A stretch of 64,000 nt of DNA from UBA6022 sp038319685 (GCA_038319685.1 JBBQDN010000002.1:62001-126000); one strand, 5' to 3'; shown: positions 17,374-26,874, counted from the first letter of the stretch. Notes: generated by a model not told the origin, from the letters alone. Numbers and translations: made by a program.

Positions 17374-18390
17374 TTATTCGGTTTCCGGAGTCTTTTTACC
17401 CAGGTGTCGATATGCTTTTGGGGTCACTCGTCGTCCGCGCGGCGTTCGTTCAATAAACCCAATTTGTAATAAATATGGTTCATAAAAATCTTCAATTGTC
17501 GTTGCTTCGTCGCCCGTCAGTGCAGCAATCGTATTAAGTCCGACTGGATTTGTCCCATAGTTATCAATCACGCTCGTTAGTAGTCGACGATCTGCTGGAT
17601 CAAGCCCTAATTCGTCAATTTCAAGCATCGCCAGTGCCTTGGTCGTCGTGATTGTATCAATAATTCCATCTCCGTTGACGTCGGCATAATCACGTACTCG
17701 TTTTAAAAGTCTGTTTGCAATACGCGGTGTCAAACGTGCCCTGGTCGACAAAATAGACGCGGATTCTGATTCAATCGGACTATCAAGGATCTTGCTTGCC
17801 CGAGTAATAATCTGGCCAATTTCGTCAGGTGTATAAAATTCCAATCGATAGATATGCCCAAAACGATCACGAAGCGGCGCGGCCAGCGCCCCAGTCCTGG
17901 TTGTTGCACCAATAACGGTAAACTTAGGCAGATCAAGGCGCACACTGCGCGCTGCTGGGCCTTTCCCGATCACAATATCTAATTTGTAATCTTCCATCGC
18001 GCTATACAATACTTCTTCAACGGCACGACCGAGTCGGTGAATCTCATCGATAAACAAAATATCGCCATCAGATAAGTTGGTCAAAATACTGGCAAGGTCC
18101 CCAGCCCGTTCAATTGCGGGACCAGCTGTAATACGAATATTCGCACCCATTTCATTGGCAATCACGGTTGCCATTGTCGTCTTGCCAAGTCCCGGAGGAC
18201 CGTATAGCAACACATGGTCCATCGGCTCACCACGCATCTTTGCAGCATCGATGGCTAATTTGAGATTCATTTTTAGGCGTTCCTGACCAGTATAATCAGC
18301 AAAACTCTGCGGCCTGAGGGTCACTTCAATCTGTGCTTCATCCGCATCGTCTTGCGGCGTGCTCGTATTTACGATTCGTTCAATTGCCAT
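17374..18390 (-). CDS. ruvB: Holliday junction helicase motor RuvB
   Basis: 338 aa. Walker A YGPPGLGKTT, Walker B ILFIDEIHR, sensor GATTRTG and the C-terminal winged-helix domain (GFIERTPRGRRVTPKAY) are complete. It drives branch migration with RuvA. An upstream -10 TATACT (18403-18408) leaves a 12-nt leader, so it appears to have its own promoter despite following ruvA. Confidence 0.98.
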   Translation of the reverse strand: MAIERIVNTSTPQDDADEAQIEVTLRPQSFADYTGQERLKMNLKLAIDAAKMRGEPMDHVLLYGPPGLGKTTMATVIANEMGANIRITAGPAIERAGDLASILTNLSDGDILFIDEIHRLGRAVEEVLYSAMEDYKLDIVIGKGPAARSVRLDLPKFTVIGATTRTGALAAPLRDRFGHIYRLEFYTPDEIGQIITRASKILDSPIESESASILSTRARLTPRIANRLLKRVRDYADVNGDGIIDTITTTKALAMLEIDELGLDPADRRLLTSVIDNYGTNPVGLNTIAALTGDEATTIEDFYEPYLLQIGFIERTPRGRRVTPKAYRHLGKKTPETE

Positions 18391-18419
18391 ATGTCTGTTT
18401 TTAGTATAACAGATGTTAT

Positions 18420-18995
18420 CTATGTCTTAAGCGCCTGCGTCACCCGTTCGGCCGTCGAAAGTTCGGTTGAAACACCTTCAAGCGCCCTACTGGCATCAGC
18501 CAAATTATAGCCGAGTGCCATCAATGCTTCCAGCGCTTCATCACTGCGGGCAATCTGCTGCGATATCCCTAGGTCGCTGACGTTTGTCCGAATCGCCAGA
18601 CCAACTTTGTCAGATAAATCGACAACGACACGTTCGGCTGTTTTTTTGCCAACACCGAGCGCTTTCGTAATGTACACACTGTCACCGTTTGCAATCACGT
18701 TACGGACCACCTCGGCGTCACCAAGTGATAATATCGCAAGTGCAGCTTTTGGGCCGACTCCCTGGACCGTAATAAGTAATTCAAATAATTTCTTTGCGGC
18801 TAGGCTTGTAAACCCAAATAGTTCCTGTGACTGTTCACGGATATGATGATGAGTATAGAATTTTACTGGCTCGTTCAAAAGTGCGTGCTCGTAATCACCC
18901 AGTGCAACCGATATTTCATAGCCAACACCATGAACATCCACAATGATAGATGAATTAAACTTTTCGGCAACAGTACCCTGAACATGTGCAATCAT
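18420..18995 (-). CDS. ruvA: Holliday junction-binding protein RuvA
   Basis: 191 aa. OB-fold (about 1-62), tandem helix-hairpin-helix domain (VQGVGPKAALAIL, ALGVGKKTAERVVVDL) and a C-terminal domain III (about 145-191) that contacts RuvB. The extended -10 TGCTATACT ends 6 nt before ATG 18995 (leaderless). Confidence 0.97.
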   Translation of the reverse strand: MIAHVQGTVAEKFNSSIIVDVHGVGYEISVALGDYEHALLNEPVKFYTHHHIREQSQELFGFTSLAAKKLFELLITVQGVGPKAALAILSLGDAEVVRNVIANGDSVYITKALGVGKKTAERVVVDLSDKVGLAIRTNVSDLGISQQIARSDEALEALMALGYNLADASRALEGVSTELSTAERVTQALKT

Positions 18996-19013
18996 ACTAA
19001 TAGTATAGCAGTT

Positions 19014-19496
19014 TTATGCAGCAGGAACGCGTGTCATAAATGCACACATGATGGCCGCCGCCAACGCATCGGCGCAGTCGTCAGGTTGTGGTACTTCCGT
19101 GAGGCCTAACTGCATCCTGACCATTTCTTGCATCTGTTTTTTCGTTGCCTTACCATATCCTGTCATTGTTTGTTTTATTTGGAGCGGTGTATATTCTTCT
19201 ATTGTGAGATCGGCTTGTTTACCAGTCAGCATCGCCACGCCACGAGCATGCGACACACTCATCGCAGTCGTCACGTTTTGTGCAAAAAACAGCTGTTCAA
19301 TTGCCATCATATCTGGTTTTGTTTCGCTAATAATTTCCGTCAGGCCGTTGTAAATTTCTTCGAGACGGTCGGGCAGGGGAGTGTGCGCTGGTGTCGTAAT
19401 GACACCTGCTGTTACCAGTGTTGTTTTTCCTTTTATCATGTCAATAACACCAAATCCTAAGATTCCTGTTCCTGGGTCAATACCAATAATTCTCAT
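19014..19496 (-). CDS. ruvC: Holliday junction resolvase RuvC
   Basis: 160 aa. The catalytic acidic residues are visible: IIGIDPGTG (Asp7), MAIEQLFF (Glu) and QPDDCADALAAA (Asp pair). It cleaves junctions made mobile by RuvAB. The -10-like TAGAAT (19506-19511) lies 9 nt before the ATG. Confidence 0.97.
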   Translation of the reverse strand: MRIIGIDPGTGILGFGVIDMIKGKTTLVTAGVITTPAHTPLPDRLEEIYNGLTEIISETKPDMMAIEQLFFAQNVTTAMSVSHARGVAMLTGKQADLTIEEYTPLQIKQTMTGYGKATKKQMQEMVRMQLGLTEVPQPDDCADALAAAIMCAFMTRVPAA

Positions 19497-19524
19497 ACTG
19501 GTTCTATTCTATCACGCAGGTTTT

Positions 19525-21030
19525 TTAGTACCCCGTGAAGTAGTCCGTTTGTATACTTACCGCGCCTAGTTTGATGACAGCGTTTTTCATATGGTTCACC
19601 GTGACTGGAGACCCAGATATATAAACCTGTCGTCTGGTAATATCGGTGACTGCTGTGTGTAAAATATCAAGAGTAATAAACGGAGCATTGATGTAGTGAA
19701 CGTCGCTATGCTGCTCGACGGCATCCGGTGCTATGACAATAATTTTAATGTGTGCTTGCCGCAAAATATCAAGGTAGGCAATCTCACTCATCGATTTCAC
19801 ACTATAGACCAGCGTAATGTCGCGTCTTTGATTATCATAAATTAGCTGACGTGCATAACTGACAAATGGCGTTACACCAATCCCGCCAGCAACCCATAAT
19901 AGCGGACTCATTTGATTACTCGGTAAGACGAAGTCGCCGCTCACTTTTGTTGCTGTCACGTAATTACCAGCTGATAAATTAAATAATGATCGCTTGAAAC
20001 TACTGTGTCGTTTTGGAATTTTAACACCAAACCGAATTGTTGTATCCTGAGGATTTGACGAAACGGTGAACATGCGTCGTTGGCCCCGACTATCCGCTTT
20101 ATCATGCGGTAATGTCAGTTCCATATACTGACCGGCGATATAGTAAGGGGCAGGACCAATACTTTTAAAAACAAACTCATATGATGAATCAGTCAACTTT
20201 ATTCTGTTCACAAACTTCAGACGAATTGCCTGGCGCGTTCCCCAAATAAACGCAACTGCGTTCCCTAAAAGTAACGCCAATTGCGGTGTCATCGATACAC
20301 TAGTCGAATGAAGTGGCGTCACAAACAAGAGAGCAACAATCATAACAACGGTCAGTTGTTGCCAGCGTCGTGGCGGCAATGTCAACGGCTCACTAAGCAT
20401 CACGCCAGCAAAAAATAAAATTGGCCACGACGTAAAGACAGTCTTGACTGCACCAGTTATATGTTCACCTGCCATGACATTTTGCGACGCAATCAAAATC
20501 ATGGTGACTGCGATAAATAATACCCCCAGTTTCAAATGATGCGTTTTGTATAAAATCAAAAATGATACCACAACCGTCAGCGGTAATAATGCAGGACTTG
20601 CCACCCACCATATTGAATAACTAAGACCACTAAAAGTCGCGAATAACGCACCAACTGCCACGGGGTTAAAAATGTGTCGCCCGCGAAATATCAGGATATA
20701 TTTCGACGCGTTCGCTATGGCTACAATCAATGATACAGATAGTAAACCCGCAACACTAGATACGGGCGCCAAAATGAACGCTAGGATTAACCCGGTAATA
20801 ATCGCCGATTCACCATGCGGTCGTACGCCAAATAACATGCCCAAAAGCCTGTTTGACGCATATGATACCCCCACGAGTAACGAAAAAGTAACTAGTAGTG
20901 AAGCAGGTGAGTAGGATAGATAGTGAACGATTGATAGTAAAAATGCGGCGACGAATAATGCCAAAAGTGATAGCGTCACTAACCGATACATCGTCACCCG
21001 TCCGAGTATCGTGTCGAGCCAATCTTTCAT
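19525..21030 (-). CDS. RnfD/NqrB-like membrane domain fused to an NAD(P)H:flavin reductase domain (501 aa)
   Basis: Residues about 1-270 hold 9-10 membrane helices resembling RnfD/NqrB (FGVRPHGESAIITGL, GRHIFNPVAVGAL). Residues about 275-501 form a ferredoxin-NADP reductase-like module: FAD-binding RRMFTVSS, nucleotide-binding VAGGIGVTPFVSYAR and C-terminal DYFTGY. No 2Fe-2S domain is seen. The fusion could move electrons from NAD(P)H into membrane-bound flavin. The start overlaps apbE by 4 nt, and the FMN-binding partner follows upstream. Ion translocation is possible but unproven. Confidence 0.85.
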   Translation of the reverse strand: MKDWLDTILGRVTMYRLVTLSLLALFVAAFLLSIVHYLSYSPASLLVTFSLLVGVSYASNRLLGMLFGVRPHGESAIITGLILAFILAPVSSVAGLLSVSLIVAIANASKYILIFRGRHIFNPVAVGALFATFSGLSYSIWWVASPALLPLTVVVSFLILYKTHHLKLGVLFIAVTMILIASQNVMAGEHITGAVKTVFTSWPILFFAGVMLSEPLTLPPRRWQQLTVVMIVALLFVTPLHSTSVSMTPQLALLLGNAVAFIWGTRQAIRLKFVNRIKLTDSSYEFVFKSIGPAPYYIAGQYMELTLPHDKADSRGQRRMFTVSSNPQDTTIRFGVKIPKRHSSFKRSLFNLSAGNYVTATKVSGDFVLPSNQMSPLLWVAGGIGVTPFVSYARQLIYDNQRRDITLVYSVKSMSEIAYLDILRQAHIKIIVIAPDAVEQHSDVHYINAPFITLDILHTAVTDITRRQVYISGSPVTVNHMKNAVIKLGAVSIQTDYFTGY

Positions 21031-21881
21031 ACGAATAGTTCCCCTTTTAAATTTGTCGAGTGTTCGAGCCTGCCATTACCGTACAGTCGAACATACTGAA
21101 ATTGCCAGTCTGCTAATTTTTCTGGTGACACAAAAAATAAAGCAGTTGCCAAACCATCGGCAATCATTGTTGATTCAGCCACAACCCAGGTAGCAATAAT
21201 ATCCCTCACTGGTTGGTTATTTGTTGGGTCGATAATATGATGCCATTTTCCCCACCGACGTCGATTACTCGCCGACGCACATAAACTCATATTTTGCACC
21301 TCCATAACACCAACCACGCGGGATGGATTATGTGGATCCTCGAGCCCTATATATTCGATTGTTTTACCACGATGTTGTATATCACCACTCGCGTCGATGA
21401 CATACGCTAAAACACCATGTTGACGTAATATTTCAGCGACTATATCAACCGCATAGCCTTTACCTGCTGCACCAATATCTAACACGACAGGACTGGTCGT
21501 CGTCACAATTGCCCCCTGCCATTGCATCACCTCTTCCCATTTTGGTGTTGGCAACATTGGCCGTTCCAGCAATGAATAGTTCTTGTCATACCCCGCCCGC
21601 TCTAGTGCCGAACCTATGAGTGGCGTCACCTTCCCGCCCGTGACATCATATATTTTTTTATAAAATGATACGATATCCTGTACGTCATTTGGAAACTCAA
21701 ACATACCTGAAGTGTCTGTCATTGTTCGTACTAACGAGTCATCACGAAAACGAGAATAAGTTTTATCAAATTCGGATAACCGATAGTCTATTGTTTGTTT
21801 TAATTCTTTTGGCAATTCATCGTCAGTTTCGATCACCCAATCTGTCCCGAGTGCCAAAAACTGATGCCTAAGCCTGGGCAT
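21027..21881 (-). CDS. apbE: FAD:protein FMN transferase (ApbE)
   Basis: 284 aa. Core motifs: TDTSGMFEFPND region, VVLDIGAAGKGYAVD, the GDIQHRGK segment and WHHIIDPTNNQPVRD. ApbE attaches FMN covalently to Thr/Ser of NqrC/RnfG-like domains, and such a domain is encoded directly upstream (21868-22347). No signal peptide is evident, so flavinylation may be cytoplasmic or the protein may be exported another way. Confidence 0.92.
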   Translation of the reverse strand: MPRLRHQFLALGTDWVIETDDELPKELKQTIDYRLSEFDKTYSRFRDDSLVRTMTDTSGMFEFPNDVQDIVSFYKKIYDVTGGKVTPLIGSALERAGYDKNYSLLERPMLPTPKWEEVMQWQGAIVTTTSPVVLDIGAAGKGYAVDIVAEILRQHGVLAYVIDASGDIQHRGKTIEYIGLEDPHNPSRVVGVMEVQNMSLCASASNRRRWGKWHHIIDPTNNQPVRDIIATWVVAESTMIADGLATALFFVSPEKLADWQFQYVRLYGNGRLEHSTNLKGELFV

Positions 21882-22347
21882 TTTGTTTGATCATTGCAAG
21901 TGCGTCATTAAATCCTCCTGATGTAAGCGACGAGCCAGCAACTCGTGACAAATTCACTTCACTAACATTTTTACCAATAACATCTGATCGATAATTATCA
22001 GCAAATTGTGATTGATAAAACTGGGAATCACGTTGCTGCGGATTCTGATTAATCGTTACGTCTGTAATGGCATTATTTGCGAGCGTGATACTGACGCCAA
22101 TTGACTCTCTGCCATCAGGTGTTCGGTAGGTACTAGATGCCTGATACGTTCCGTTTTTATATGTTAAATTACCTGAACTAGTAACCGGTGAGGATGCACC
22201 TATGGTGTTATTCGTCGTTGTACTCATTGTGGCGGTCGCATTTGCTGTGCTTTTATTGAGATACGTCACTCCAGACGTGATACCAGCTAAAACGACAGCA
22301 ACAATAATCCCAATAAGTGCCCTGTTGACAGGTTTCGGCTCTTCCAA
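21868..22347 (-). CDS. Membrane-anchored FMN-binding domain protein (159 aa)
   Basis: An N-terminal membrane helix (about 9-30), a Ser/Thr-rich linker and an FMN_bind domain (about 60-155) with the likely flavin-attachment region SLTSGGFNDAL. Starts at TTG 22347 after a strong GGAGG site; no ATG fits. With ApbE and the RnfD-reductase fusion it forms a three-gene flavin electron-transfer unit. Confidence 0.85.
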   Translation of the reverse strand: MEEPKPVNRALIGIIVAVVLAGITSGVTYLNKSTANATATMSTTTNNTIGASSPVTSSGNLTYKNGTYQASSTYRTPDGRESIGVSITLANNAITDVTINQNPQQRDSQFYQSQFADNYRSDVIGKNVSEVNLSRVAGSSLTSGGFNDALAMIKQNAQA

Positions 22348-22421
22348 TTACTTCCTCCTACATACAATTCAATGCTATTCATTGTATATTAATGTATCTT
22401 AATGAGAACTGGCTGATAGTC

Positions 22422-24290
22422 TTAGCTGTCTGGATTAATGGATGAAATTATTTTTCGAATCATATTCATTACTTCCTGTCGCCATTCCCATCCGCCGTAG
22501 CCCAGTGCCAAGACCCCTACACCACCAAGCGTCCACCAGCCGATAAATGCCTTACCAGTTTCTTTTACCGGTTCGACCGCAAATGATGCCTCGGGAACCG
22601 AACTGGCAGCGACATTTCGACAGCGACCACTCGTCGGATTACGTTCACGACCCTCCCCACAATCAGCAACCGCAAGTTCATCACTGCTGGCAATTTTTTT
22701 ACAGCGACCAGTTGTCGGGTTACGAAACTGGTCATCGTCACACGATTTTACTGATGACAATACAGCGCTAATCGAACGACAACGATTTGTTTCTTCACTA
22801 CGATATTGTCCGTCTTTACACGGCGTCAACACGCTCGTTAGTAGCGCTGTTGTACGACATCTATTTGTTTCAGGACTCCGGTACTGATTGGCAGCGCACG
22901 GCTGCAAATGTGTGCTTGTTACTGACTCATTATCCTCTACGACAACCGATGCAAAATTTTCACTACCTGGAGTCGGCTGATCAGTATATTGCCACCTACC
23001 GTCTACCATAGCCCAAGCCATACCGTCGGCAGGACTGATATAGGTGTCCGTTTGATCCATAATTGTTCCGTCGCTCAGTACCAGAACAATCTGACTTGAC
23101 GTATTCACAAGCGTAAATCCAATCTCGCTGTTATAAAATGTGCGGTACGAATGTGCCCCAATCGTCGCATCGGCAGGAAATACATATAGATTCTCTCCGC
23201 TGACACCAATTTTAAGCCTAAAATGAGTTAGATCAATATCACTATCGTTAGGATTATATAATTCAATAAACTCGTGGCCTTTGTCGTCACTCGTCGGGTT
23301 TGGCAATAGTTCGGTCAATTTTGGTGTCAGTATCGAGAATCGACATATCCCACCAGTACTATCGAAGTTATCCGGTCGCCATACCTGAACACCCGGTAGA
23401 TTCTCACACGCGTCGTGAGCATAACAATTACCAATTTGGTCAGCGTCCATGTCTATCGGAACTTCCTGTTGCAACCCGTCGATATTCGCACAACGATCAG
23501 CCATACAGTCGGCACTATTAACAACCATGTATCCTGCTGGAATGGTTATTTGTATGCCGGTAATATTCGCGCATATATCAACAGGCGGAGGATTACATAG
23601 ACCTACCGTATCAAGCGTATAGTCGGTCGGAACGATTTCCTGAATTCCTGCTATATTCACGCAGACATCCTGCATATCATACAGATTTCCATAACTGTAA
23701 CTATTTCGTGCTGATGCAAGCTGAAAATCCGTACTATTCATATCCGTATCAATATATGTCAGCCCGTCTTGCAACTTTCGCTGCAAAAGTGTTGTATTCG
23801 TTGGCACCATAGCTGGCGCGCTACCTTCGGCCGCGATAGCAGTTGCTCCCCAGCCAATTTTATCTATCTCAACACCCTGAGCGTTGAGTACACGTACATG
23901 ACCAGCGACACCTGAAAGCGTTGCCGAAAACTTGATGTCACTCCCAAAAGTTGGATTTGCCGTCGAAAATTGCGTTGATACTGCTAGTGCATACGTCCGT
24001 GCTGGTAAAAACACGTGAACTGCCGGGCCGCTCGCGACAAAACATGCTAGTTTACTGCCATTTGTCAGTGAACTTGCGCTGGCGTAATACACACACCAGT
24101 CAGTCATATCAACCGCTGTATCACTATTATTATACAGCTCAATAAGTTCGTTTGACGCCGACGCAGCCGTCCCGACCTGGACCTCACTAATCACAATTGT
24201 CTGACTGGCAGCATACGTATCGGCGCTAAAAACAAAACACCCTGCAACACAAAGTGTTATAAACAGTACGTAAACATACAGCTTATGCAT
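22422..24290 (-). CDS. Large surface protein with two lamin-tail domains and two sets of Cys repeats (622 aa)
   Basis: Signal peptide (1-27); lamin-tail domain 1 (about 30-165, VISEVQVGTAASASNELIELYN); four repeats of C-N-I-x-G-x-Q...P...C (about 205-315); lamin-tail domain 2 (about 325-440, LTELLPNPTSDDKGHEFIEL); four tandem repeats of the form C-x-x-x-Q-Y-R-x-x-x-T-x-R-C-R (about 475-575); and a C-terminal membrane helix (about 590-610) with a basic tail. It is probably anchored and exposed. Ligand unknown. -10 lies 6 nt before the ATG. Confidence 0.85.
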   Translation of the reverse strand: MHKLYVYVLFITLCVAGCFVFSADTYAASQTIVISEVQVGTAASASNELIELYNNSDTAVDMTDWCVYYASASSLTNGSKLACFVASGPAVHVFLPARTYALAVSTQFSTANPTFGSDIKFSATLSGVAGHVRVLNAQGVEIDKIGWGATAIAAEGSAPAMVPTNTTLLQRKLQDGLTYIDTDMNSTDFQLASARNSYSYGNLYDMQDVCVNIAGIQEIVPTDYTLDTVGLCNPPPVDICANITGIQITIPAGYMVVNSADCMADRCANIDGLQQEVPIDMDADQIGNCYAHDACENLPGVQVWRPDNFDSTGGICRFSILTPKLTELLPNPTSDDKGHEFIELYNPNDSDIDLTHFRLKIGVSGENLYVFPADATIGAHSYRTFYNSEIGFTLVNTSSQIVLVLSDGTIMDQTDTYISPADGMAWAMVDGRWQYTDQPTPGSENFASVVVEDNESVTSTHLQPCAANQYRSPETNRCRTTALLTSVLTPCKDGQYRSEETNRCRSISAVLSSVKSCDDDQFRNPTTGRCKKIASSDELAVADCGEGRERNPTSGRCRNVAASSVPEASFAVEPVKETGKAFIGWWTLGGVGVLALGYGGWEWRQEVMNMIRKIISSINPDS

Positions 24291-24296
24291 AGCAAA

Positions 24297-24325
24297 ATCA
24301 TACGTAATTTCTCAGCTTAATGCAA
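24297..24325 (-). promoter_or_regulatory. Promoter of the lamin-tail surface protein (leaderless)
   Basis: TTGCAT (24320-24325), a 17-nt spacer and TATGAT (24297-24302), then 6 nt to ATG 24290. Confidence 0.65.
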
Positions 24326-24332
24326 GTACTTT

Positions 24333-25055
24333 TTATACAATTTCTACAGTAATATCCGCATTTGTATGCACATTGACCACGTCGTCCAGATCATCAAGCG
24401 CATCAAGTAGCTTCAGTAATTTCTGAGCGACTTCATTATCACTCACTTCGACAGATGAATGAGGAATATATTGTAGTTCCGCATCTTTAATCGTCAGTCC
24501 AGCATCAACAAGTGCCGTCCTGACTTTAGCAAGGTCTTTTTGGTCGGTGTAGACAATAATTTCGCCTTCTTCCTCGACGGCATCTTCGGCACCGGCATCT
24601 AGTATTGTCAGTAGTGCATCTTCACCACTGGCTGCGACTTGAATCACTCCCTTACGAGTAAACTGAAACAATACGCTTCCGGCATCAGCCATGCGACCGC
24701 CGTTTTTCGTCAGGGCACTTTTTACCTCCGGCAATGTTCGGTTACGATTGTCTGTTGCGGTTTCAACAATAATACCCACACCGCCTGGACCGTAGCCTTC
24801 GTAGGTTAATTCTTCGAGCACGGCTGCATTCTTATCGCTCACGCGGTCGATTGCACGCTGGATATTATTGTTTGGCATATTCGCCTGTTTGGCTTTTTCG
24901 ATCGCCAGCGCAAGCGTCGAATTCATAGCCGGGTCGGCACCACTCCGTGCGGCAATCGCAATCAGATTACCAATTTTGGTGAAAACAGCACCGCGTTTGG
25001 CATCTTTAGCGCCTTTTTCACGTTTTATCGTTGACCATTTACTGTGTCCTGACAT
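24333..25055 (-). CDS. YebC/PmpR-family protein
   Basis: 240 aa. The N-terminal MSGHSKWSTIKREKGAKDA is diagnostic, and YEGYGPGGVGIIVE (about 84-97) is the family core. YebC proteins are described as transcriptional regulators, and more recently as translation factors acting on stalled ribosomes. Leadered start with a GGAG site. Confidence 0.95.
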   Translation of the reverse strand: MSGHSKWSTIKREKGAKDAKRGAVFTKIGNLIAIAARSGADPAMNSTLALAIEKAKQANMPNNNIQRAIDRVSDKNAAVLEELTYEGYGPGGVGIIVETATDNRNRTLPEVKSALTKNGGRMADAGSVLFQFTRKGVIQVAASGEDALLTILDAGAEDAVEEEGEIIVYTDQKDLAKVRTALVDAGLTIKDAELQYIPHSSVEVSDNEVAQKLLKLLDALDDLDDVVNVHTNADITVEIV

Positions 25056-25111
25056 AAGAAATCTCCGTGTTAGGCCGATATATTTCTTTTATTATAACAG
25101 ATACAGCCCAG

Positions 25112-26572
25112 CTATTCCACTAGGTTCGTCCTGGCAAGGTCAAATTTCGTCTGACGATGCAAAAAAACGCACACCCCGACCAGTACCACGTAGTATACCA
25201 AAACCCCCCACCCATTGATCATCAAAACTGATTGCGCCCACGGAAGCCCTGCGACATACATCGCCACAGTCGTCATATAATGGAGAAGTGCATAAGCCGG
25301 AAGCCCAATCACTGCTGCCATACCAGGCACTATAATCGCACCAATCCCCGCAATAAACGTCAGCAACATGGCCAGTGGAACAAGCGGTAATATGAGAATA
25401 TTTGCAATCAAAGCCACGTTCGAAAATTGTCCAAACGCCAGGACGAGTATGGGCAGTGTCGTAATTTGTGCAGCGATAGTCTCGCCCAGAATTTGTCGTG
25501 GAATACTGGGTTTTTTATCACCAAAGAAATACGCCTGCAACAGTGGCGCGAGGATCATGACACCGCCAAACGCCGCAAATGATAACTGCCACCCCAAATC
25601 ACCCCACGCATAACTCGGCTCAATCAGTACCGTCACCGCAGCGGCAAACGGTAATAACACCAGCGGATGAAATGTGCGGCCGTAATACCAAGCCAGTAAA
25701 CTCAGCCCAGCAACCAGTCCAGCTCGCGACATACTCGGACTAGCACCGGTAATCGCCATAAAACTCATAATCATCATACTTGCTGCCAGTGCGGACGTAT
25801 ATTTTGACACTCGCATAAACAACCGGCGTGCAAGCCGCACCAAAATAGTGAGGTTGTAACCGCTTGCCACCACGACGTGCATCAGTCCAGCGATCCGCAG
25901 TGCATTATCCAAATTTTCCGGTAGCGAACGGCGCTGACCAACCACATAGCCAATCCCCAAACTTGATTCGGGGTCTGGAATGGCAATGCGGACTGCGTCG
26001 GCGAACCAATCACGGACTTGTCTTGCTACATCGCCCGGTTCGGGCCGGCGTACTTTCATAATATTCGCTCGGTACATCGTTGCCGAAAACGTCCCAAACC
26101 CAGGAAGTACTGTGCCTTTGACCGTCACACTGTCCCCTCGTTTGATGTCGGCTCGAGTCGTCGCGCTCACCCATACCTTTCCGGCAAGTACATGACCATT
26201 CACGATGATATGATCAAGCCTCAGAAGCGTTTCGCTGTTCTTACCTAAATCCGTATCTTCGCTTACCGTTCCTTGTAAATGGACCTGCGAATGATATAAG
26301 TTCTGATATACCGTCAGCTCATTTTGCTGAAGAGAACCTCGCCATAGCCCAAGTAACATACCCCCAATAATGACCAGCGGGATGCAGTAAAACGCACGAT
26401 ACCAAAGCCCCGCCAGCAAAAACGCCAGTGCGGTCAAAGCCCAAGCAACAGAAACGAACACCGTCTGGTCGATATATTTAACCAGACTCACCCCTATCAA
26501 CACGCCGATAGACATATACGCTACTAACCAAGACGTATGTATAGGACGACGCAGATGCCACCAATAATTCAT
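25112..26572 (-). CDS. comEC: ComEC/Rec2-like DNA-uptake channel, without the beta-lactamase-like domain (486 aa)
   Basis: N-terminal membrane helices, an OB-like soluble domain (about 75-160, VHLQGTVSEDT, VWVSATTRADIKRGDSVTVKG) and the ComEC channel domain (HVVVASGYNLTILV, GASPSMSRAGLVAGLSL). The protein ends after the channel; the C-terminal metallo-beta-lactamase-like domain of longer homologues is missing. It would carry single-stranded DNA across the membrane, with type IV pili and RecA also encoded here. Confidence 0.9.
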   Translation of the reverse strand: MNYWWHLRRPIHTSWLVAYMSIGVLIGVSLVKYIDQTVFVSVAWALTALAFLLAGLWYRAFYCIPLVIIGGMLLGLWRGSLQQNELTVYQNLYHSQVHLQGTVSEDTDLGKNSETLLRLDHIIVNGHVLAGKVWVSATTRADIKRGDSVTVKGTVLPGFGTFSATMYRANIMKVRRPEPGDVARQVRDWFADAVRIAIPDPESSLGIGYVVGQRRSLPENLDNALRIAGLMHVVVASGYNLTILVRLARRLFMRVSKYTSALAASMMIMSFMAITGASPSMSRAGLVAGLSLLAWYYGRTFHPLVLLPFAAAVTVLIEPSYAWGDLGWQLSFAAFGGVMILAPLLQAYFFGDKKPSIPRQILGETIAAQITTLPILVLAFGQFSNVALIANILILPLVPLAMLLTFIAGIGAIIVPGMAAVIGLPAYALLHYMTTVAMYVAGLPWAQSVLMINGWGVLVYYVVLVGVCVFLHRQTKFDLARTNLVE

Positions 26573-26622
26573 GGGTTTAGTATTACATATATTTGTTCAT
26601 TTATTAATCTATTCTACCATTT

Positions 26623-26649
26623 AAAAACAGCCCGAATTAGGCTGTTTTT
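26623..26649 (-). terminator. Bidirectional intrinsic terminator after the 45-aa gene
   Basis: A perfect 10-bp stem AAAAACAGCC / GGCTGTTTTT with a 7-nt loop. It lies between the 45-aa gene and comEC and provides T-runs in both directions. Confidence 0.85.
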
Positions 26650-26669
26650 AAGTAATATGCACTCTTATT

Positions 26670-26807
26670 CTATTCGTTTTCATCCTCTAACGGAACCAGT
26701 GCGAGTGTGCTACTCGACACAGGACTGAGTCCTTTAACGGTGTGTAGTAATATTCGCATAAACGTAACGTCATCATGGTTTGTATTAAAATCTGTTTTTT
26801 CGTCCAT
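26670..26807 (-). CDS. Orphan small protein (45 aa)
   Basis: ATG 26807 to TAG 26670. The product begins MDEKTDFNTNHDD and ends acidic (LEDENE), with a hydrophobic-polar middle and no membrane helix or Cys. No family is recognised. The case for a real gene is its setting: a consensus promoter upstream (26846-26874), AAAGG 8 nt before the ATG, and a perfect terminator 20 nt after the stop. It could be a regulatory small protein. An RNA function of the transcript is the alternative. Confidence 0.6.
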   Translation of the reverse strand: MDEKTDFNTNHDDVTFMRILLHTVKGLSPVSSSTLALVPLEDENE

Positions 26808-26845
26808 TTTTTGTACCTTTTTGTTTTAGTTGGTTATACTATTTC

Positions 26846-26874
26846 ATAATAGCATAAGGATTGCTATTTGTCAA
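26846..26874 (-). promoter_or_regulatory. Consensus promoter of the 45-aa orphan gene
   Basis: TTGACA (26869-26874), a 17-nt spacer and TATTAT (26846-26851), the strongest match to a housekeeping sigma promoter in the window. Leader about 32 nt. Confidence 0.8.
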
